A stretch of DNA of 64,000 nucleotides, taken from assembly GCA_028724585.1 (NCBI GenBank), contig JAQYCQ010000002.1:1-64000 (forward strand), given 5' to 3'. The position numbers and the translations under genes were made by a program. This stretch comes from Bacillota bacterium (lineage in GTDB: Bacteria > Bacillota > Clostridia > Peptostreptococcales > Anaerovoracaceae). The notes under the pieces are model-generated. The model did not search any database. It was given only the letters and a program-made list of their open reading frames with translations, and was not told where the DNA came from. Below are positions 1 through 8,299 of this stretch, piece after piece. Each line of letters starts with the position of its first letter. Position 1 is the stretch's first letter.

Positions 1-2
1 TG

Positions 3-71
3 CAGTTGGCAGACCGCAATTACAATACTAATCTTGGAGGAACTTATGGTCAAATGCATAGCATTCACTGA
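3..71 (+). CDS. C-terminal end of an unidentified protein (partial)
   Basis: A frame open from the left edge of the window stops at TGA 69-71, one base before a strong intrinsic terminator, which is where a gene end is expected. The 22 visible residues include NLGGTYGQMHSIH. They are too few for me to assign a family. A second reading is possible: a GGAGG followed five bases later by ATG at 46 starts a frame that runs through the terminator hairpin, which makes it less likely to be real. Sequence to the left of the window would settle the frame. Confidence 0.3.
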   Translation, partial: QLADRNYNTNLGGTYGQMHSIH

Positions 72-72
72 A

Positions 73-101
73 CCCTGCGTCGAACGCAGGGTTTTCTTTA
101 T
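73..101 (+). terminator. Rho-independent terminator
   Basis: Perfect 8-bp stem CCCTGCGT/ACGCAGGG with a 3-nt loop, followed by TTTTCTTTAT. It ends the gene entering from the left edge. Confidence 0.85.
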
Positions 102-102
102 A

Positions 103-132
103 CAAAAAACCGGCGGTGTCCATCACCGCCGG
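103..132 (-). terminator. Rho-independent terminator of the GNAT operon
   Basis: Stem CCGGCGGTG/CACCGCCGG with a 5-nt loop. On the minus strand it is followed by a T-run (plus-strand A-run 104-109). It lies downstream of the acetyltransferase gene. Confidence 0.75.
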
Positions 133-138
133 GAATCC

Positions 139-173
139 GTCCGCTCCGCGGACATGACGCCGGCGGAGCCGGC
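139..173. repeat. Pair of short TCC/GGA-centred palindromes
   Basis: GTCCGC-TCC-GCGGAC (139-153) is followed five bases later by GCCGGC-GGA-GCCGGC (159-173). These are members of the interspersed palindrome family found throughout the window. They sit between the operon terminator and the stop codon of the acetyltransferase gene. Confidence 0.8.
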
Positions 174-187
174 GAAAAGCCGCCCCG

Positions 188-733
188 TCAGCCTTCGTAT
201 TCCGAGCTCACTATCCCGTAAAGAAGCTGGTCCGCCGGCTTGCCGTCAGCGGAAAGCATGGCCTGTTTAAGGCGGCCTTCCTTCTTAAGCCCGGCGGCTT
301 CCAGCACGATCTGAGAACCTTTGTTGTCTATGTGGCACCAGGCGTGTACCCTGTTGATGCCGGCGTCTTTTATGAGAAATCTGACAGCCTCCGACACGGC
401 TGCGGAAGCTATGCCCTGTCCCCAGGCCTGCTCGAAGATGCTGTATCCTATCTCTATCGCCGAAACGTCAGGCTGATATCCAAAAGCGCCGATGGTGCCG
501 ACAGGATTTCCATCCAGCTCTATGACCCAGCTGTATCCCCTGCCCTTTTCGTATTCCTCTATATCGTCAGCTATCTTCTTCTGAGCTGCCTCGAATGTCG
601 GGTAAGGATTCCAGCCTGTATATTCTGTGATCGCTGGATTGCAGCCCAGCTCATGGTAAAGGACAGCCGCGTCGTCCATCCTCTCCGGCCTGAGCAACAG
701 GCGATCCGTATTGAGCATTGATCTGCTGTTCAT
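188..733 (-). CDS. GNAT family N-acetyltransferase (RimJ/RimL type)
   Basis: A 181-residue protein with the Acetyltransf_3 layout. The N-terminal TDRLLLRPERMDD strand-helix is typical of the RimJ/RimL branch, and the acetyl-CoA pyrophosphate loop is at about residues 101-110 (WGQGIAS). The family moves an acetyl group from acetyl-CoA to an N-terminus, side chain or small molecule; the substrate cannot be read from sequence. The start at 733 lies six bases past the stop of the upstream acidic protein, whose last codons supply the GAGGAT ribosome site, so the two are translated from one message. An internal Met6 is an alternative start. Confidence 0.85.
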   Translation of the reverse strand: MNSRSMLNTDRLLLRPERMDDAAVLYHELGCNPAITEYTGWNPYPTFEAAQKKIADDIEEYEKGRGYSWVIELDGNPVGTIGAFGYQPDVSAIEIGYSIFEQAWGQGIASAAVSEAVRFLIKDAGINRVHAWCHIDNKGSQIVLEAAGLKKEGRLKQAMLSADGKPADQLLYGIVSSEYEG

Positions 734-738
734 AGAAG

Positions 739-1359
739 TTATTTATCCTCGCCGTCTCCGGTATCGATATGGCCGTCGAGCATCTCTGCCATCAGGTCGT
801 CCAGGCTGCTGCTCATCTGATCAGCGTCGACCCTTTCTATCTCATCTTCGAGGTCGCTGCCGTCGTAATCGCCTATGATACTCTGCATCTGGCTCTCTAC
901 GCCGTCGTAGTATCCCTGCATATTGAGGGAATCCGTCATCATGTTGAAGAATCCGTTTACGAACGGGTCTTTGCGCATCTCCTGGAATTTCTCTTTATCC
1001 ATCTCACCGGCTTCATTATCGCCGGCAGGAGCCTCAGGAGCGATCTTTCCGCTCACCTGATCCAGCATATTGGAAATGCTCTCCTCCAGCTTTTCACGGT
1101 CCTCAACGCCTTCTACAAGAGCTGAGAGATCCCTTACCGCTGTGACCTTCACGCCCTCCTCAGGCTGCGGATCGAAATCCGCGTTGTAGTAGTCACTGCC
1201 GAAAAAGTCTTCCAGCAGCCCTGTTCCGAAATAGTATTTTGCTTTTGCGCTGAGGTCGTCCGCTTCTGAAGCTTCCTGTGTCCTGTCTGTGAATCTCAGG
1301 TAATCACGAAGCCTGGGAGCAAGATTTTCTATCCAGCGCGCTGTGTTGTCTGTAATCAT
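739..1359 (-). CDS. Acidic protein of unknown function
   Basis: 206 residues, strongly acidic, predicted largely helical, with no signal peptide or membrane segment. I do not recognise a family. The middle (about 105-125) is a Pro/Ala/Gly/Glu-rich linker that separates an N-terminal part with aromatic residues (KYYFGTGLLEDFFG) from a C-terminal part rich in Met, Asp and Gln. A GAGAGG site precedes the ATG. It is the first gene of a two-gene operon with the acetyltransferase, so it could be the substrate or a partner of that enzyme; this is inference from position only. Confidence 0.7.
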   Translation of the reverse strand: MITDNTARWIENLAPRLRDYLRFTDRTQEASEADDLSAKAKYYFGTGLLEDFFGSDYYNADFDPQPEEGVKVTAVRDLSALVEGVEDREKLEESISNMLDQVSGKIAPEAPAGDNEAGEMDKEKFQEMRKDPFVNGFFNMMTDSLNMQGYYDGVESQMQSIIGDYDGSDLEDEIERVDADQMSSSLDDLMAEMLDGHIDTGDGEDK

Positions 1360-1445
1360 AAGTGCCTCTCTGTTATAATGATTTTCGGTGATGAGCCGAT
1401 ATACATATTATAGTTAAAACAAGTAAAAAGAGAAAGGATAAAAGA

Positions 1446-1766
1446 ATGTTTGTACCTGAGATAAAAGAATATCTGTCAAAGTACGATCCTGATTTTGAAT
1501 CTGAGATGAGGAGCAGCGGCCTCTACAAGATCTGGCTGCAGGAAGTCGACAGATGGGCCCAGGACGAACGCGCCAGAGTCAACGACAGAGCCACAAAAGC
1601 TTTCGTGAACAGGCGCGGACTGGAAAACCTGCAGAACAACCCGGACCAATCCGAGTACGACTACCACATCGTTCAGATGGAAAGCGACCAGATCGTAAGG
1701 AATGAGCTCAAGGAAATGATAAAAGCAAGAGCCTTTGTACTGGAAAAGGTAGAAGACGGAGAATAA
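1446..1766 (+). CDS. Small hypothetical protein, 106 aa
   Basis: A charged, helical protein with no cysteine, signal peptide or membrane segment. It begins MFVPEIKEYLSKYDPDFE and ends in a Glu/Lys-rich helix. A good ribosome site (AGAAAGGATAAAAGA) and a terminator 20 bases after the stop support a real gene. It is divergent from the acidic-protein operon across an 86-bp intergenic region. I do not recognise the family. Confidence 0.7.
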   Translation: MFVPEIKEYLSKYDPDFESEMRSSGLYKIWLQEVDRWAQDERARVNDRATKAFVNRRGLENLQNNPDQSEYDYHIVQMESDQIVRNELKEMIKARAFVLEKVEDGE

Positions 1767-1785
1767 TACTCCCCGCCGCAGGCAA

Positions 1786-1836
1786 TAAAAAAGCAGCTGC
1801 ATGAGCCGGATCTTCCGGCGCCGCGGCTGCTTTTTC
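1786..1836. terminator. Bidirectional terminator
   Basis: AAAAAGCAGC pairs with GCTGCTTTTT around an inner CCGGA/TCCGG hairpin, giving T-runs on both strands. It separates the convergent 106-aa gene and the nitroreductase gene. Confidence 0.8.
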
Positions 1837-1858
1837 ATATTTTATATCATTTTCGTTA

Positions 1859-2590
1859 TTATTCAGCCTTCTCTTCTTTATCAGCCGCGGGCGGATGCCA
1901 CATACCGCCGTTTCCGAAATCGAACCTGCCGCCTTCTGTCTCTACAAAATGCCTCTTGGCTATCCCCAGGTCGACCAGATCCATAGCGTAGGTATCAGGA
2001 ACTTCTGCGGTGAGCACACCGTTCAGATATACGAAATGCGGCTTCTGTTTGTTTATAGCTGACGGAGCCAGCGAGACAGCTTCCATGCCGTGCATGATAT
2101 TATCGGGGATCTCCCTGTCGCTCTCTATCATATCCGACGGAGATTTGTGGGAGGACCTGACCATGGCTCTCACAGTCTTCTCCGCTATCTTAGGCTTGTC
2201 CACATGTCCCGTGATGATCACGCATACCAGCAGTTCTCCGTCGCCGAGCTCGAAGAAGCTCCTGTCCATGGTGCCGGCTACCCAGCAGGTGCCCAGGCCC
2301 ATATCGACCATGTCGAGGACTATGCCCTCGCCGTAATATCCGCCCTTCTCTTTGATATCAGGCAGGTCTCTCGGTCCCTTTACCATGATCGCCGAAGTAG
2401 CGTTCCTGATGAAACCCTTAGTGTATTTTTTGCTGCTAAAAGCGCCGGACGCGTCGCGTACCAGCTCCATCGTGAGTCCCGACCTGCCGTTAGCGTCTTC
2501 TATCATAGATTCTATGCGTTCAGCTTCGTACTCGCTCAAGGGCTCTGTAAAAGTGCGCCTTGAGATCCTTTCTGCAACAGCATTTCTCAT
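1859..2590 (-). CDS. Nitroreductase-family flavoprotein
   Basis: 243 residues. The N-terminus (AERISRRTFTE) has the R-S/R-R-x-F/Y motif that contacts FMN phosphate. The centre has the YGEGIVLDMVDMGLGTCWVAG helix-strand of NADH:FMN oxidoreductases, and the C-terminal half repeats the fold (VSLAPSAINKQKPHFVY), as in the internally duplicated putative TM-nitroreductase family. The expected role is FMN-dependent two-electron reduction of nitro or quinone compounds by NAD(P)H in the cytosol; the physiological substrate is unknown. It appears to be transcribed alone and ends at the bidirectional terminator at 1786-1836. Confidence 0.85.
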   Translation of the reverse strand: MRNAVAERISRRTFTEPLSEYEAERIESMIEDANGRSGLTMELVRDASGAFSSKKYTKGFIRNATSAIMVKGPRDLPDIKEKGGYYGEGIVLDMVDMGLGTCWVAGTMDRSFFELGDGELLVCVIITGHVDKPKIAEKTVRAMVRSSHKSPSDMIESDREIPDNIMHGMEAVSLAPSAINKQKPHFVYLNGVLTAEVPDTYAMDLVDLGIAKRHFVETEGGRFDFGNGGMWHPPAADKEEKAE

Positions 2591-2677
2591 ATCTATCTAT
2601 TATCCTCTGTACAATACGGTTTAGATCCATCCGCAACCGGAGGGTACCGTTCGCTCCCCGGCCCTTGTCTCAAAATA

Positions 2678-3913
2678 TTATCTTCCTGAAATATGGGTTA
2701 TGAACTGGCGGGCTGATCTTCCCGACCTGCCTGTCTGCCTCATGTCCCATTTTGTCGCTTCCTTCATGAGAGTCTCTTCGTCTATATCGACTCCCTCTCT
2801 CTTCGCGACCGACTTTATTATCTCATTGTAGAGCTTCTTATCCGGCTCTGAGAATGTTATGGTGAGGCCGAACCTGTCCGCCAGGGACTGACGCTCCTCC
2901 ATACCGTCTCTTGTATGTACCTCGCCGTTGTCTCCCCTGTCGCTCCACATTTCCTTGACCAGATTTCTCCTGTTTGAGGTCACATAGACCAGGACGTTGG
3001 CAGGCTGCACCTCGACGCCGCCTTCCAGCACGGATTTGAACTTCTTGTACTGAATCTCGGAAGCCTCGAAGGAAAGGTCGTCTATGAAGATTATGCATCT
3101 GCAGCCCCTGTCAGCGACCCTGTTCATAACAGTAGTGATCTCCAGTATCCTGTCCTTAGGCAGGCTGATAAGCCTGAGGCCGTCGACGGCGAACTTGTTG
3201 AGCAGGGCTTTTACGCTGGATGACTTTCCAGTACCCTTGTCGCCGTAAAGGAGCACATTGTTGGCCCTCTTACCGTCCAGGAACATCTGTGTGTTTCTGA
3301 TGAGCTGCTCCTGCTGGACCTTGTAGCCGATGAGGTCATCGAAGGTTATAGGGTCCGGGTGCTCTACGCCCCTCAGGTCTCCGTTCCAGACGAAAGCCTT
3401 GTATCTTCCAAGCTCTCCGCACATCTTCTTCCTGTAATATTCGGCAAGGCCTCTGGCAGCCTCGGCGGGATCTTTCTCGAGCGCCTTGTATATAGCCGAA
3501 GCGCGCCCGTCGTCCTCTACCGGAGCCTTTACCATACATACGCACGGCCTGTCGTCGTGCATGCGCGGTGAAGCTGTGCCCCAGTCGATTTCCATGAGCC
3601 TTTTTATCTCTATGATATCTCCTTCGACCAGCCTGAGCGTAAGGTCGTCTGGCATGCCCTTCTCGGCCGCCAGGCTGTAAGCGTTCTCACTGTCAGCGAC
3701 CAGGCTCAGCAGATAGTTCTGCCAGAATGTGAGCTCCGGATCACCGAACTTCACATTTCTGAGCAGGCTGCGCTGAAGCTCGTAATAATCAGACTCGGCG
3801 TGTCTGATGTCCGCGTGAGCGGTCGAGCTTCCGTTTTCTATGATATTTACTGCTCTTTTAACATTTTCGTCTTTTCTTATATTATCAAAGAAAAGCATGC
3901 GTTCAATATTCAT
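2678..3913 (-). CDS. DUF815-family AAA+ ATPase
   Basis: 411 residues. A poorly conserved N-terminal half precedes a AAA+ module: Walker A GDKGTGKS at about 224-231, Walker B IIFIDDL at 274-280, a sensor-1-like VTSNRR at 311-316 and an arginine-rich lid ending near GRSGRSARQF. This is the arrangement of the DUF815 (COG2607) family, whose cellular function is not established. It starts at ATG 3913 behind GGAGATGG. The metallophosphoesterase gene lies 51 bp upstream on the same strand, so the two may share a transcript. Confidence 0.85.
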   Translation of the reverse strand: MNIERMLFFDNIRKDENVKRAVNIIENGSSTAHADIRHAESDYYELQRSLLRNVKFGDPELTFWQNYLLSLVADSENAYSLAAEKGMPDDLTLRLVEGDIIEIKRLMEIDWGTASPRMHDDRPCVCMVKAPVEDDGRASAIYKALEKDPAEAARGLAEYYRKKMCGELGRYKAFVWNGDLRGVEHPDPITFDDLIGYKVQQEQLIRNTQMFLDGKRANNVLLYGDKGTGKSSSVKALLNKFAVDGLRLISLPKDRILEITTVMNRVADRGCRCIIFIDDLSFEASEIQYKKFKSVLEGGVEVQPANVLVYVTSNRRNLVKEMWSDRGDNGEVHTRDGMEERQSLADRFGLTITFSEPDKKLYNEIIKSVAKREGVDIDEETLMKEATKWDMRQTGRSGRSARQFITHISGR

Positions 3914-3964
3914 TAATTTTTTCCATCTCCGAACAAATATTTTCGCCCTGCGGCTGTATTACAT

Positions 3965-4855
3965 TTATTTCTTAAAATCTTCTATATTTACAGGGCCTTT
4001 CATTGTAGCACGTTTTATATACAGCATGCCATCTTTTCTTGTGTGTATCGTCCATCTTACCAGAGAAATCTCCCCGAAGGCAAGCTCCAGGCAGGTCATA
4101 CCGTGCGGATGCATCACGCAGCCCGAATTGAAATACGGTATCTCGCCCTTCACCGGAAGCCTCGGACGGTGGGTATGGCCGCAGATCAGGATCATGTTGT
4201 TATCGTCTATCCATTTTTTCAGGGCCTTCTCCCTATGAGCCGGTTTGTACCTGTTCTTGGTCGGGTTGGCTGAATAGTGAAATCCCGCTTTATGTATGAA
4301 GCGCCAGATATACCTGTTGGTGACCATTCCCACAGGCGCCAGATAGTCGTTGAGGATCTCCCCCGCCTGGCCGTGATAGACAAGTATCTCCTGTCCGGTA
4401 GGCTCGTAGACCAGGACTACAGCTTCCTTAGGCTTTACGCCAGGCAGAACTTCCACGGTCTCATCCAGGAATGCATCGTAGTCGTACTCCATATATTTCT
4501 TTACATATTCCGGCTTCAGTATCTGATGGTTGTGGTTGCCGGCCAGCATGATGAACCTGCCGGCCTTCTGGAACTTTCTCAATTCCCCGAAGACTCCCGG
4601 ATGGGAGCTCGCTATATACCTGTAGCTGGGGACCTCCCACATCTCGTCCCCGTCGCCTGCTTCGACATAGGTGTAGCCGTTTTCGAAATAGTACTCCAGG
4701 GCGTGATAATAGACCAGCTTGTTCTGGGCGAACTCATCGCTGACGCTGTTATCCCCCCGGTGGACGTCAGAGATGAAAACGAACTGCGAATGGTTGTCTA
4801 TATTTATCCTTTCCGCTTTTCTGTATATCGAATCCAGTCTCTTTGATGTGAACAA
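3965..4855 (-). CDS. Calcineurin-like metallophosphoesterase
   Basis: 296 residues with the five metal-ligand blocks in order: SDVH (29-32), GDGDE (67-71), GNHN (106-109), a later histidine segment, and GHTHRP near the C-terminus followed by NSGC. This is a dinuclear-metal phosphoesterase. The GNHN and GHTH spacing resembles LpxH-like and UDP-sugar pyrophosphatase folds, but the organism is unlikely to make lipid A, so the substrate is open. The start appears to be TTG at 4855, with a weak purine-rich site upstream. A 15-bp palindrome overlaps a TATAAT-like sequence about 85 bp upstream. Confidence 0.85.
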   Translation of the reverse strand: MFTSKRLDSIYRKAERINIDNHSQFVFISDVHRGDNSVSDEFAQNKLVYYHALEYYFENGYTYVEAGDGDEMWEVPSYRYIASSHPGVFGELRKFQKAGRFIMLAGNHNHQILKPEYVKKYMEYDYDAFLDETVEVLPGVKPKEAVVLVYEPTGQEILVYHGQAGEILNDYLAPVGMVTNRYIWRFIHKAGFHYSANPTKNRYKPAHREKALKKWIDDNNMILICGHTHRPRLPVKGEIPYFNSGCVMHPHGMTCLELAFGEISLVRWTIHTRKDGMLYIKRATMKGPVNIEDFKK

Positions 4856-4935
4856 GACATCATCTTCTTTCTGTCTCTCTGCTCTATCAATACAATAGGG
4901 ACCTGCCGCGCTCCCGGCAGGTGCCTGAACCTTAC

Positions 4936-4950
4936 CTGATATTATATCAG
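4936..4950. promoter_or_regulatory. Palindrome over a possible -10 of the metallophosphoesterase promoter
   Basis: CTGATAT-T-ATATCAG is a perfect inverted repeat. Read on the minus strand it contains TATAAT about 85 bp upstream of the phosphoesterase start. No good -35 lies 17 bp further upstream, so a regulated or activator-dependent promoter is only a suggestion. Confidence 0.3.
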
Positions 4951-5080
4951 ACTGCCTGAGAGACTGCTCGTAAACTTTATTTTATAATATTATTGCCGCT
5001 TCAGGAAGCTTGAAGCGCATACCGGTTTGATCAGCATGAAAAAAGAAAGAGCGCCGCGAGGACACGTAGCATAATACAGA

Positions 5081-5136
5081 AAGACCCCGGAAAGGGACGC
5101 GCTCACTCATGTGAAACGCGCCCGTCCCGGAGTCTT
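5081..5136 (-). terminator. Terminator of the purine permease gene
   Basis: A long hairpin pairs AAGACTCCGG with CCGGGGTCTT and has an inner CGCG stem. On the minus strand it is followed by TCTGTATT. It lies 86 bp downstream of the permease stop codon. Confidence 0.6.
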
Positions 5137-5175
5137 GTATCATTTTCATTTAATCCGCGCCTGGACGGCGCTTTC

Positions 5176-5211
5176 CGAAGCCTCCGGCTTCGTCATGTCA
5201 GCGGAGCTGAC
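5176..5211. repeat. Pair of TCC/GGA palindromes
   Basis: CGAAGCC-TCC-GGCTTCG (5176-5192) and GTCAGC-GGA-GCTGAC (5197-5211). The arms differ from each other but the centre is the same, and the pair lies between the permease stop codon and its terminator. Confidence 0.8.
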
Positions 5212-5222
5212 GTCAGTCCGCG

Positions 5223-6599
5223 TCACTGGAAATTGGTTATCAGAGTGACTATCCTCAGCGCGAAGAGTACGAAAACAACCCACATTACAGGGCCTACAGT
5301 CTTGGCCTTGCCCTCGAATACTCTGATGATAACCCATGTGATGATAGCGAACATGATACCATTCGCGATGGAGTAAGTCAGAGGCATCATGAGCATAGCC
5401 ATGTAAGCGCCCGCTGTGTCAGCGATATCTCCGTCGAAGGAGATCTTTTTGGCGCTGCTGACCATCAGCATTCCTACGTAGATGAGGGCCGGAGCCGTAG
5501 CGAAGGAAGGGATAGCCAGGAATACCGGTGACAGGAAGATAGCCAGCAGGAACATAACGCCTGTCGTGGCAGCCGAGAGGCCCGTCCTTCCGCCTGCGGC
5601 AACACCGGCGCTGGATTCTACGAAGCTTGTTACAGTTGAAGTACCCAGGCAGGCGCCTACAGTAGTTCCGATGGCGTCTGACATGAATACTCTGCCGACT
5701 CTCGGAAGATTGCCGTCCTTGTCGAGCAGGCCCGCTTTGTCAGCGATACCTACTACAGTGCCGACCGTATCGAAGAGGTCAACATACAGGAAAGCGAATA
5801 CTATAGCGATGAACTGGATGATATGGGAGGCTGCCCATCCGAAGTCGAACTTGAAGGCAGTCTTGCTGAGTCCGCTGAACTGCAGTCCCTGTGAGAAATC
5901 AGGGAATACGCTGAACACGCCCGCGTCAGGGTCTACAACGTACCAGCCTATCTTCTGCGCGATCATTCCCAGCACCCATGTAGCGAGGATGCCGATGAGC
6001 ACTGAGCCCTTGAAGTTATAGTGCTGCAGTACCAGGATGATCAGGAATCCGATCAGGGCCAGAGCTACCTGAGGACTTCCGAAATCGCCGAGGCCGATGC
6101 TAGTCGAGCCGTCGCTGGTAGTGAACTTTACAATGCCGGCGCTCTGCAGTCCTATATAAGCTACGAAGAGTCCGATGCCGGCCGAGATGCCGTTCTTGAG
6201 GTTCTGAGGGATGCCGTTTACCAGGGCTTCTCTCGCTTTGAGAACTGAAAGAAGAATAAAGATGATACCTTCTACGAATACCGCTGTCAGGCAGATCATG
6301 AACGCGTTAGGCGCGCCGCCGAGTTCTCCCAGACATACAGTGTAGGCAAAATAGGCGTTGAGCCCCAGTCCCGCTGAGAGGGCGATAGGATAGTTAGCCA
6401 GGAAAGCCATGAAGAAAGTAGCTATAGCCGACGCGATAGCGGTAGCCATAAATACGCCGCCCTTGTCCATGACAGTTCCGAGGATGTTCGGATTGACAGC
6501 CAGGATATACGCCATTGTCAGGAATGTCGTGAGTCCCGCGATGATCTCAGTCCGGACATTCGTCCCATGCTCACTGAGCTTAAAGATTCTTTCGAGCAT
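5223..6599 (-). CDS. NCS2-family purine permease (guanine/hypoxanthine type)
   Basis: 458 residues with about 12-14 hydrophobic segments. The N-terminus (VRTEIIAGLTTFLTMAYILA) and the segment DLFDTVGTVVGIADKAG are hallmarks of the AzgA/PbuG (COG2252) branch of nucleobase:cation symporters, which import guanine, hypoxanthine or adenine. ATG 6599 follows GAAAGGACGGG. A compact 8-bp hairpin lies just upstream of the ribosome site. I found no purine riboswitch in the upstream 330 bp. It is monocistronic and ends at the hairpin at 5081-5136. Confidence 0.92.
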   Translation of the reverse strand: MLERIFKLSEHGTNVRTEIIAGLTTFLTMAYILAVNPNILGTVMDKGGVFMATAIASAIATFFMAFLANYPIALSAGLGLNAYFAYTVCLGELGGAPNAFMICLTAVFVEGIIFILLSVLKAREALVNGIPQNLKNGISAGIGLFVAYIGLQSAGIVKFTTSDGSTSIGLGDFGSPQVALALIGFLIILVLQHYNFKGSVLIGILATWVLGMIAQKIGWYVVDPDAGVFSVFPDFSQGLQFSGLSKTAFKFDFGWAASHIIQFIAIVFAFLYVDLFDTVGTVVGIADKAGLLDKDGNLPRVGRVFMSDAIGTTVGACLGTSTVTSFVESSAGVAAGGRTGLSAATTGVMFLLAIFLSPVFLAIPSFATAPALIYVGMLMVSSAKKISFDGDIADTAGAYMAMLMMPLTYSIANGIMFAIITWVIIRVFEGKAKTVGPVMWVVFVLFALRIVTLITNFQ

Positions 6600-6616
6600 A
6601 AACCCGTCCTTTCTCT

Positions 6617-6637
6617 TTTATGGCAGAAAGCCATAAA
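6617..6637 (-). promoter_or_regulatory. Leader hairpin next to the permease ribosome site
   Basis: Perfect inverted repeat TTTATGGC/GCCATAAA with a 5-nt loop. It ends about six bases before the AGAAAGGA ribosome site of the permease. It may stabilise the 5' end of the message or tune initiation; it has no T-run and is not a terminator. Confidence 0.4.
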
Positions 6638-6748
6638 CATAAAACAAAAAACAGAAAATTAGATTAGAACAGAACTAATATATCACAATAACCGCCGCAT
6701 ATCGAGCATGAAAAAGTCACGAAATATTAATAATCTTCCAGCCCTTCC

Positions 6749-6783
6749 GTCCGCTCCGCGGACCGCCGCGGGCGGAGCCCGCG
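6749..6783. repeat. Pair of TCC/GGA palindromes
   Basis: GTCCGC-TCC-GCGGAC (6749-6763) is followed by CGCGGGC-GGA-GCCCGCG (6767-6783). The layout is the same two-hairpin arrangement as at 139-173. Confidence 0.8.
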
Positions 6784-6832
6784 AAAAAAGCGCGTAAAAT
6801 ACAGGTTCGAAGCGTGTAAAAAAACGCAGATG

Positions 6833-6863
6833 GGCCGCGCCGGAATTTTAAGCCGGCGCGGCC
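6833..6863 (-). terminator. Terminator downstream of glyA
   Basis: Perfect 11-bp stem GGCCGCGCCGG/CCGGCGCGGCC with an AT-rich loop. On the minus strand a run of seven T follows after eight bases (plus A-run near 6818-6824), so termination is likely but not textbook. Confidence 0.6.
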
Positions 6864-6932
6864 GTAAAACCGCTGGTATTAAATTTCCATCGGATAAGGA
6901 AGCGCTTTCGCCTTCCTATTGATATTCATATA

Positions 6933-8174
6933 TTAAACGTAGAGCGGGTTCTTGTCTGTGAGCTCTTTTACTATGCCCTTTGCTTCCTCGATCTTGGATT
7001 CGTCGTCCGGGTTGTCGAGTACCAGAGCCATAGCGTCTACAGTCCTTCTGACATCGTCTTCCTTGAAGCCTCTGGAAGTCATCGCAGGTGTTCCGAGACG
7101 GAGACCGCTTGTGACGAACGGGCTCTGAGGGTCGTTAGGAACTGTGTTCTTGTTTGTAGTGATGTTGGCCAGGTCGAGGAGGTGTTCAGCCTGCTTGCCT
7201 GTGATGCCTTTGTTAACCAGGTTGAGGAGCACGAGGTGGTTGTCTGTGCCGCCTGTTACCAGGTCGAAGCCCTTTGACAGGAGAGCGTCAGCGAGAGCCT
7301 GAGCGTTCTTTACTACCTGACCGATGTATTCCTTGAATTCCGGCTGAGCCGCTTCGTGGAAGCATACTGCCTTGCCGGCGATGACGTGCATGAGAGGACC
7401 GCCCTGTGTTCCAGGGAATACAGCCTTGTCTATAGCCTTGGCGAATTCTTCCTTGCAGAGGATAGCGCCGCCTCTTGGTCCTCTGAGAGTCTTGTGGGTC
7501 GTAGTAGTTACGATCTGGCAGCTCTCTACAGGATTTGGATGGTAGCCTGTAGCTACGAGTCCGGCGATATGAGCCATGTCGAACATTACCAGTGCGCCTA
7601 CTTCGTCTGCGATCTCTCTGAACTTCGCGGCGTCTATGACTCTTGGATAAGCGCTCGCTCCGCATACGATCAGCTTAGGCTTGCACTCCTGAGCTAGTTT
7701 CCTTACTTCGTCGAAGTTTATGCGGCCTGTCTCAGGGTCGATGCCGTATGAAACGAAGTTATATGACTTTCCTGAGTAGTTTACAGGCGAACCGTGAGTG
7801 AGGTGGCCGCCGTTGGAGAGGTCCATGCCCATTACTGTGTCGCCGTACTGGAGAAGAGCCTGATAAACCGCTGTGTTGGCGTTTGCTCCGCTGTGTGGCT
7901 GTACGTTAGCGTGGTCTGCTCCAAAGAGAGCTGTGAGCCTGTCTCTAGCCAGTGTCTCTACTTCGTCTACGAATTCGCATCCGCCGTAATATCTCTTACC
8001 TGGATATCCTTCGGCGTATTTATTTGTAAGCTCGCTGCCTACTGCTTCCATAACGGCTCTGCTGACGAAGTTCTCTGAAGCGATCATTTCGATCTTTGAC
8101 TTCTGCCTGTTTACTTCGCGCTTGATGCTGGCAGTGATCTCTGGGTCGTCCTTTTCAAGGTAGTTGTAGTACAT
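6933..8174 (-). CDS. glyA: Serine hydroxymethyltransferase
   Basis: 413 residues, the usual length. It shows [46 protein letters not shown] and the PLP lysine block [14 protein letters not shown], all diagnostic of GlyA. It interconverts serine + tetrahydrofolate and glycine + 5,10-methylene-THF, supplying one-carbon units that the methylene-THF reductase at 22008-23792 can draw on. ATG 8174 follows AAAGGAG. It is monocistronic. Confidence 0.98.
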   Translation of the reverse strand: MYYNYLEKDDPEITASIKREVNRQKSKIEMIASENFVSRAVMEAVGSELTNKYAEGYPGKRYYGGCEFVDEVETLARDRLTALFGADHANVQPHSGANANTAVYQALLQYGDTVMGMDLSNGGHLTHGSPVNYSGKSYNFVSYGIDPETGRINFDEVRKLAQECKPKLIVCGASAYPRVIDAAKFREIADEVGALVMFDMAHIAGLVATGYHPNPVESCQIVTTTTHKTLRGPRGGAILCKEEFAKAIDKAVFPGTQGGPLMHVIAGKAVCFHEAAQPEFKEYIGQVVKNAQALADALLSKGFDLVTGGTDNHLVLLNLVNKGITGKQAEHLLDLANITTNKNTVPNDPQSPFVTSGLRLGTPAMTSRGFKEDDVRRTVDAMALVLDNPDDESKIEEAKGIVKELTDKNPLYV

Positions 8175-8299
8175 TTTTGCTCCTTTCGCATGACATGATT
8201 TAATATCTGATTATATCACACATACCGGGTATGTTAACATGTTCCGTATGAATTTATAGGCTCTATACCGGCGACAGCTCTGCTGACGGCAGAGTCCTG

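Larger units (their letters stand above)
4856..5222. other. Gene-free stretch between metallophosphoesterase and purine permease
   Basis: No open frame here looks coding. It holds a small hairpin (ACCTGCCG/CGGCAGGT, 4901-4922), the palindrome at 4936-4950, a long terminator-like hairpin at 5081-5136 and a pair of TCC/GGA palindromes at 5176-5211. Confidence 0.7.
6638..6932. other. Intergenic region between the permease leader and glyA
   Basis: With the 38-bp permease leader this makes 333 bp without a gene. It holds AT-rich probable promoter sequence near 6640-6740, a palindrome pair at 6749-6783 and the GC-rich hairpin at 6833-6863. No coding frame or known riboswitch is seen. Confidence 0.6.

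Noticed and set aside
6600..6932. Purine riboswitch upstream of the NCS2 permease
   Set aside because: The conserved three-way junction sequences (TATA...CTAC...GTAGA-type loops) are absent; only a simple hairpin is present.
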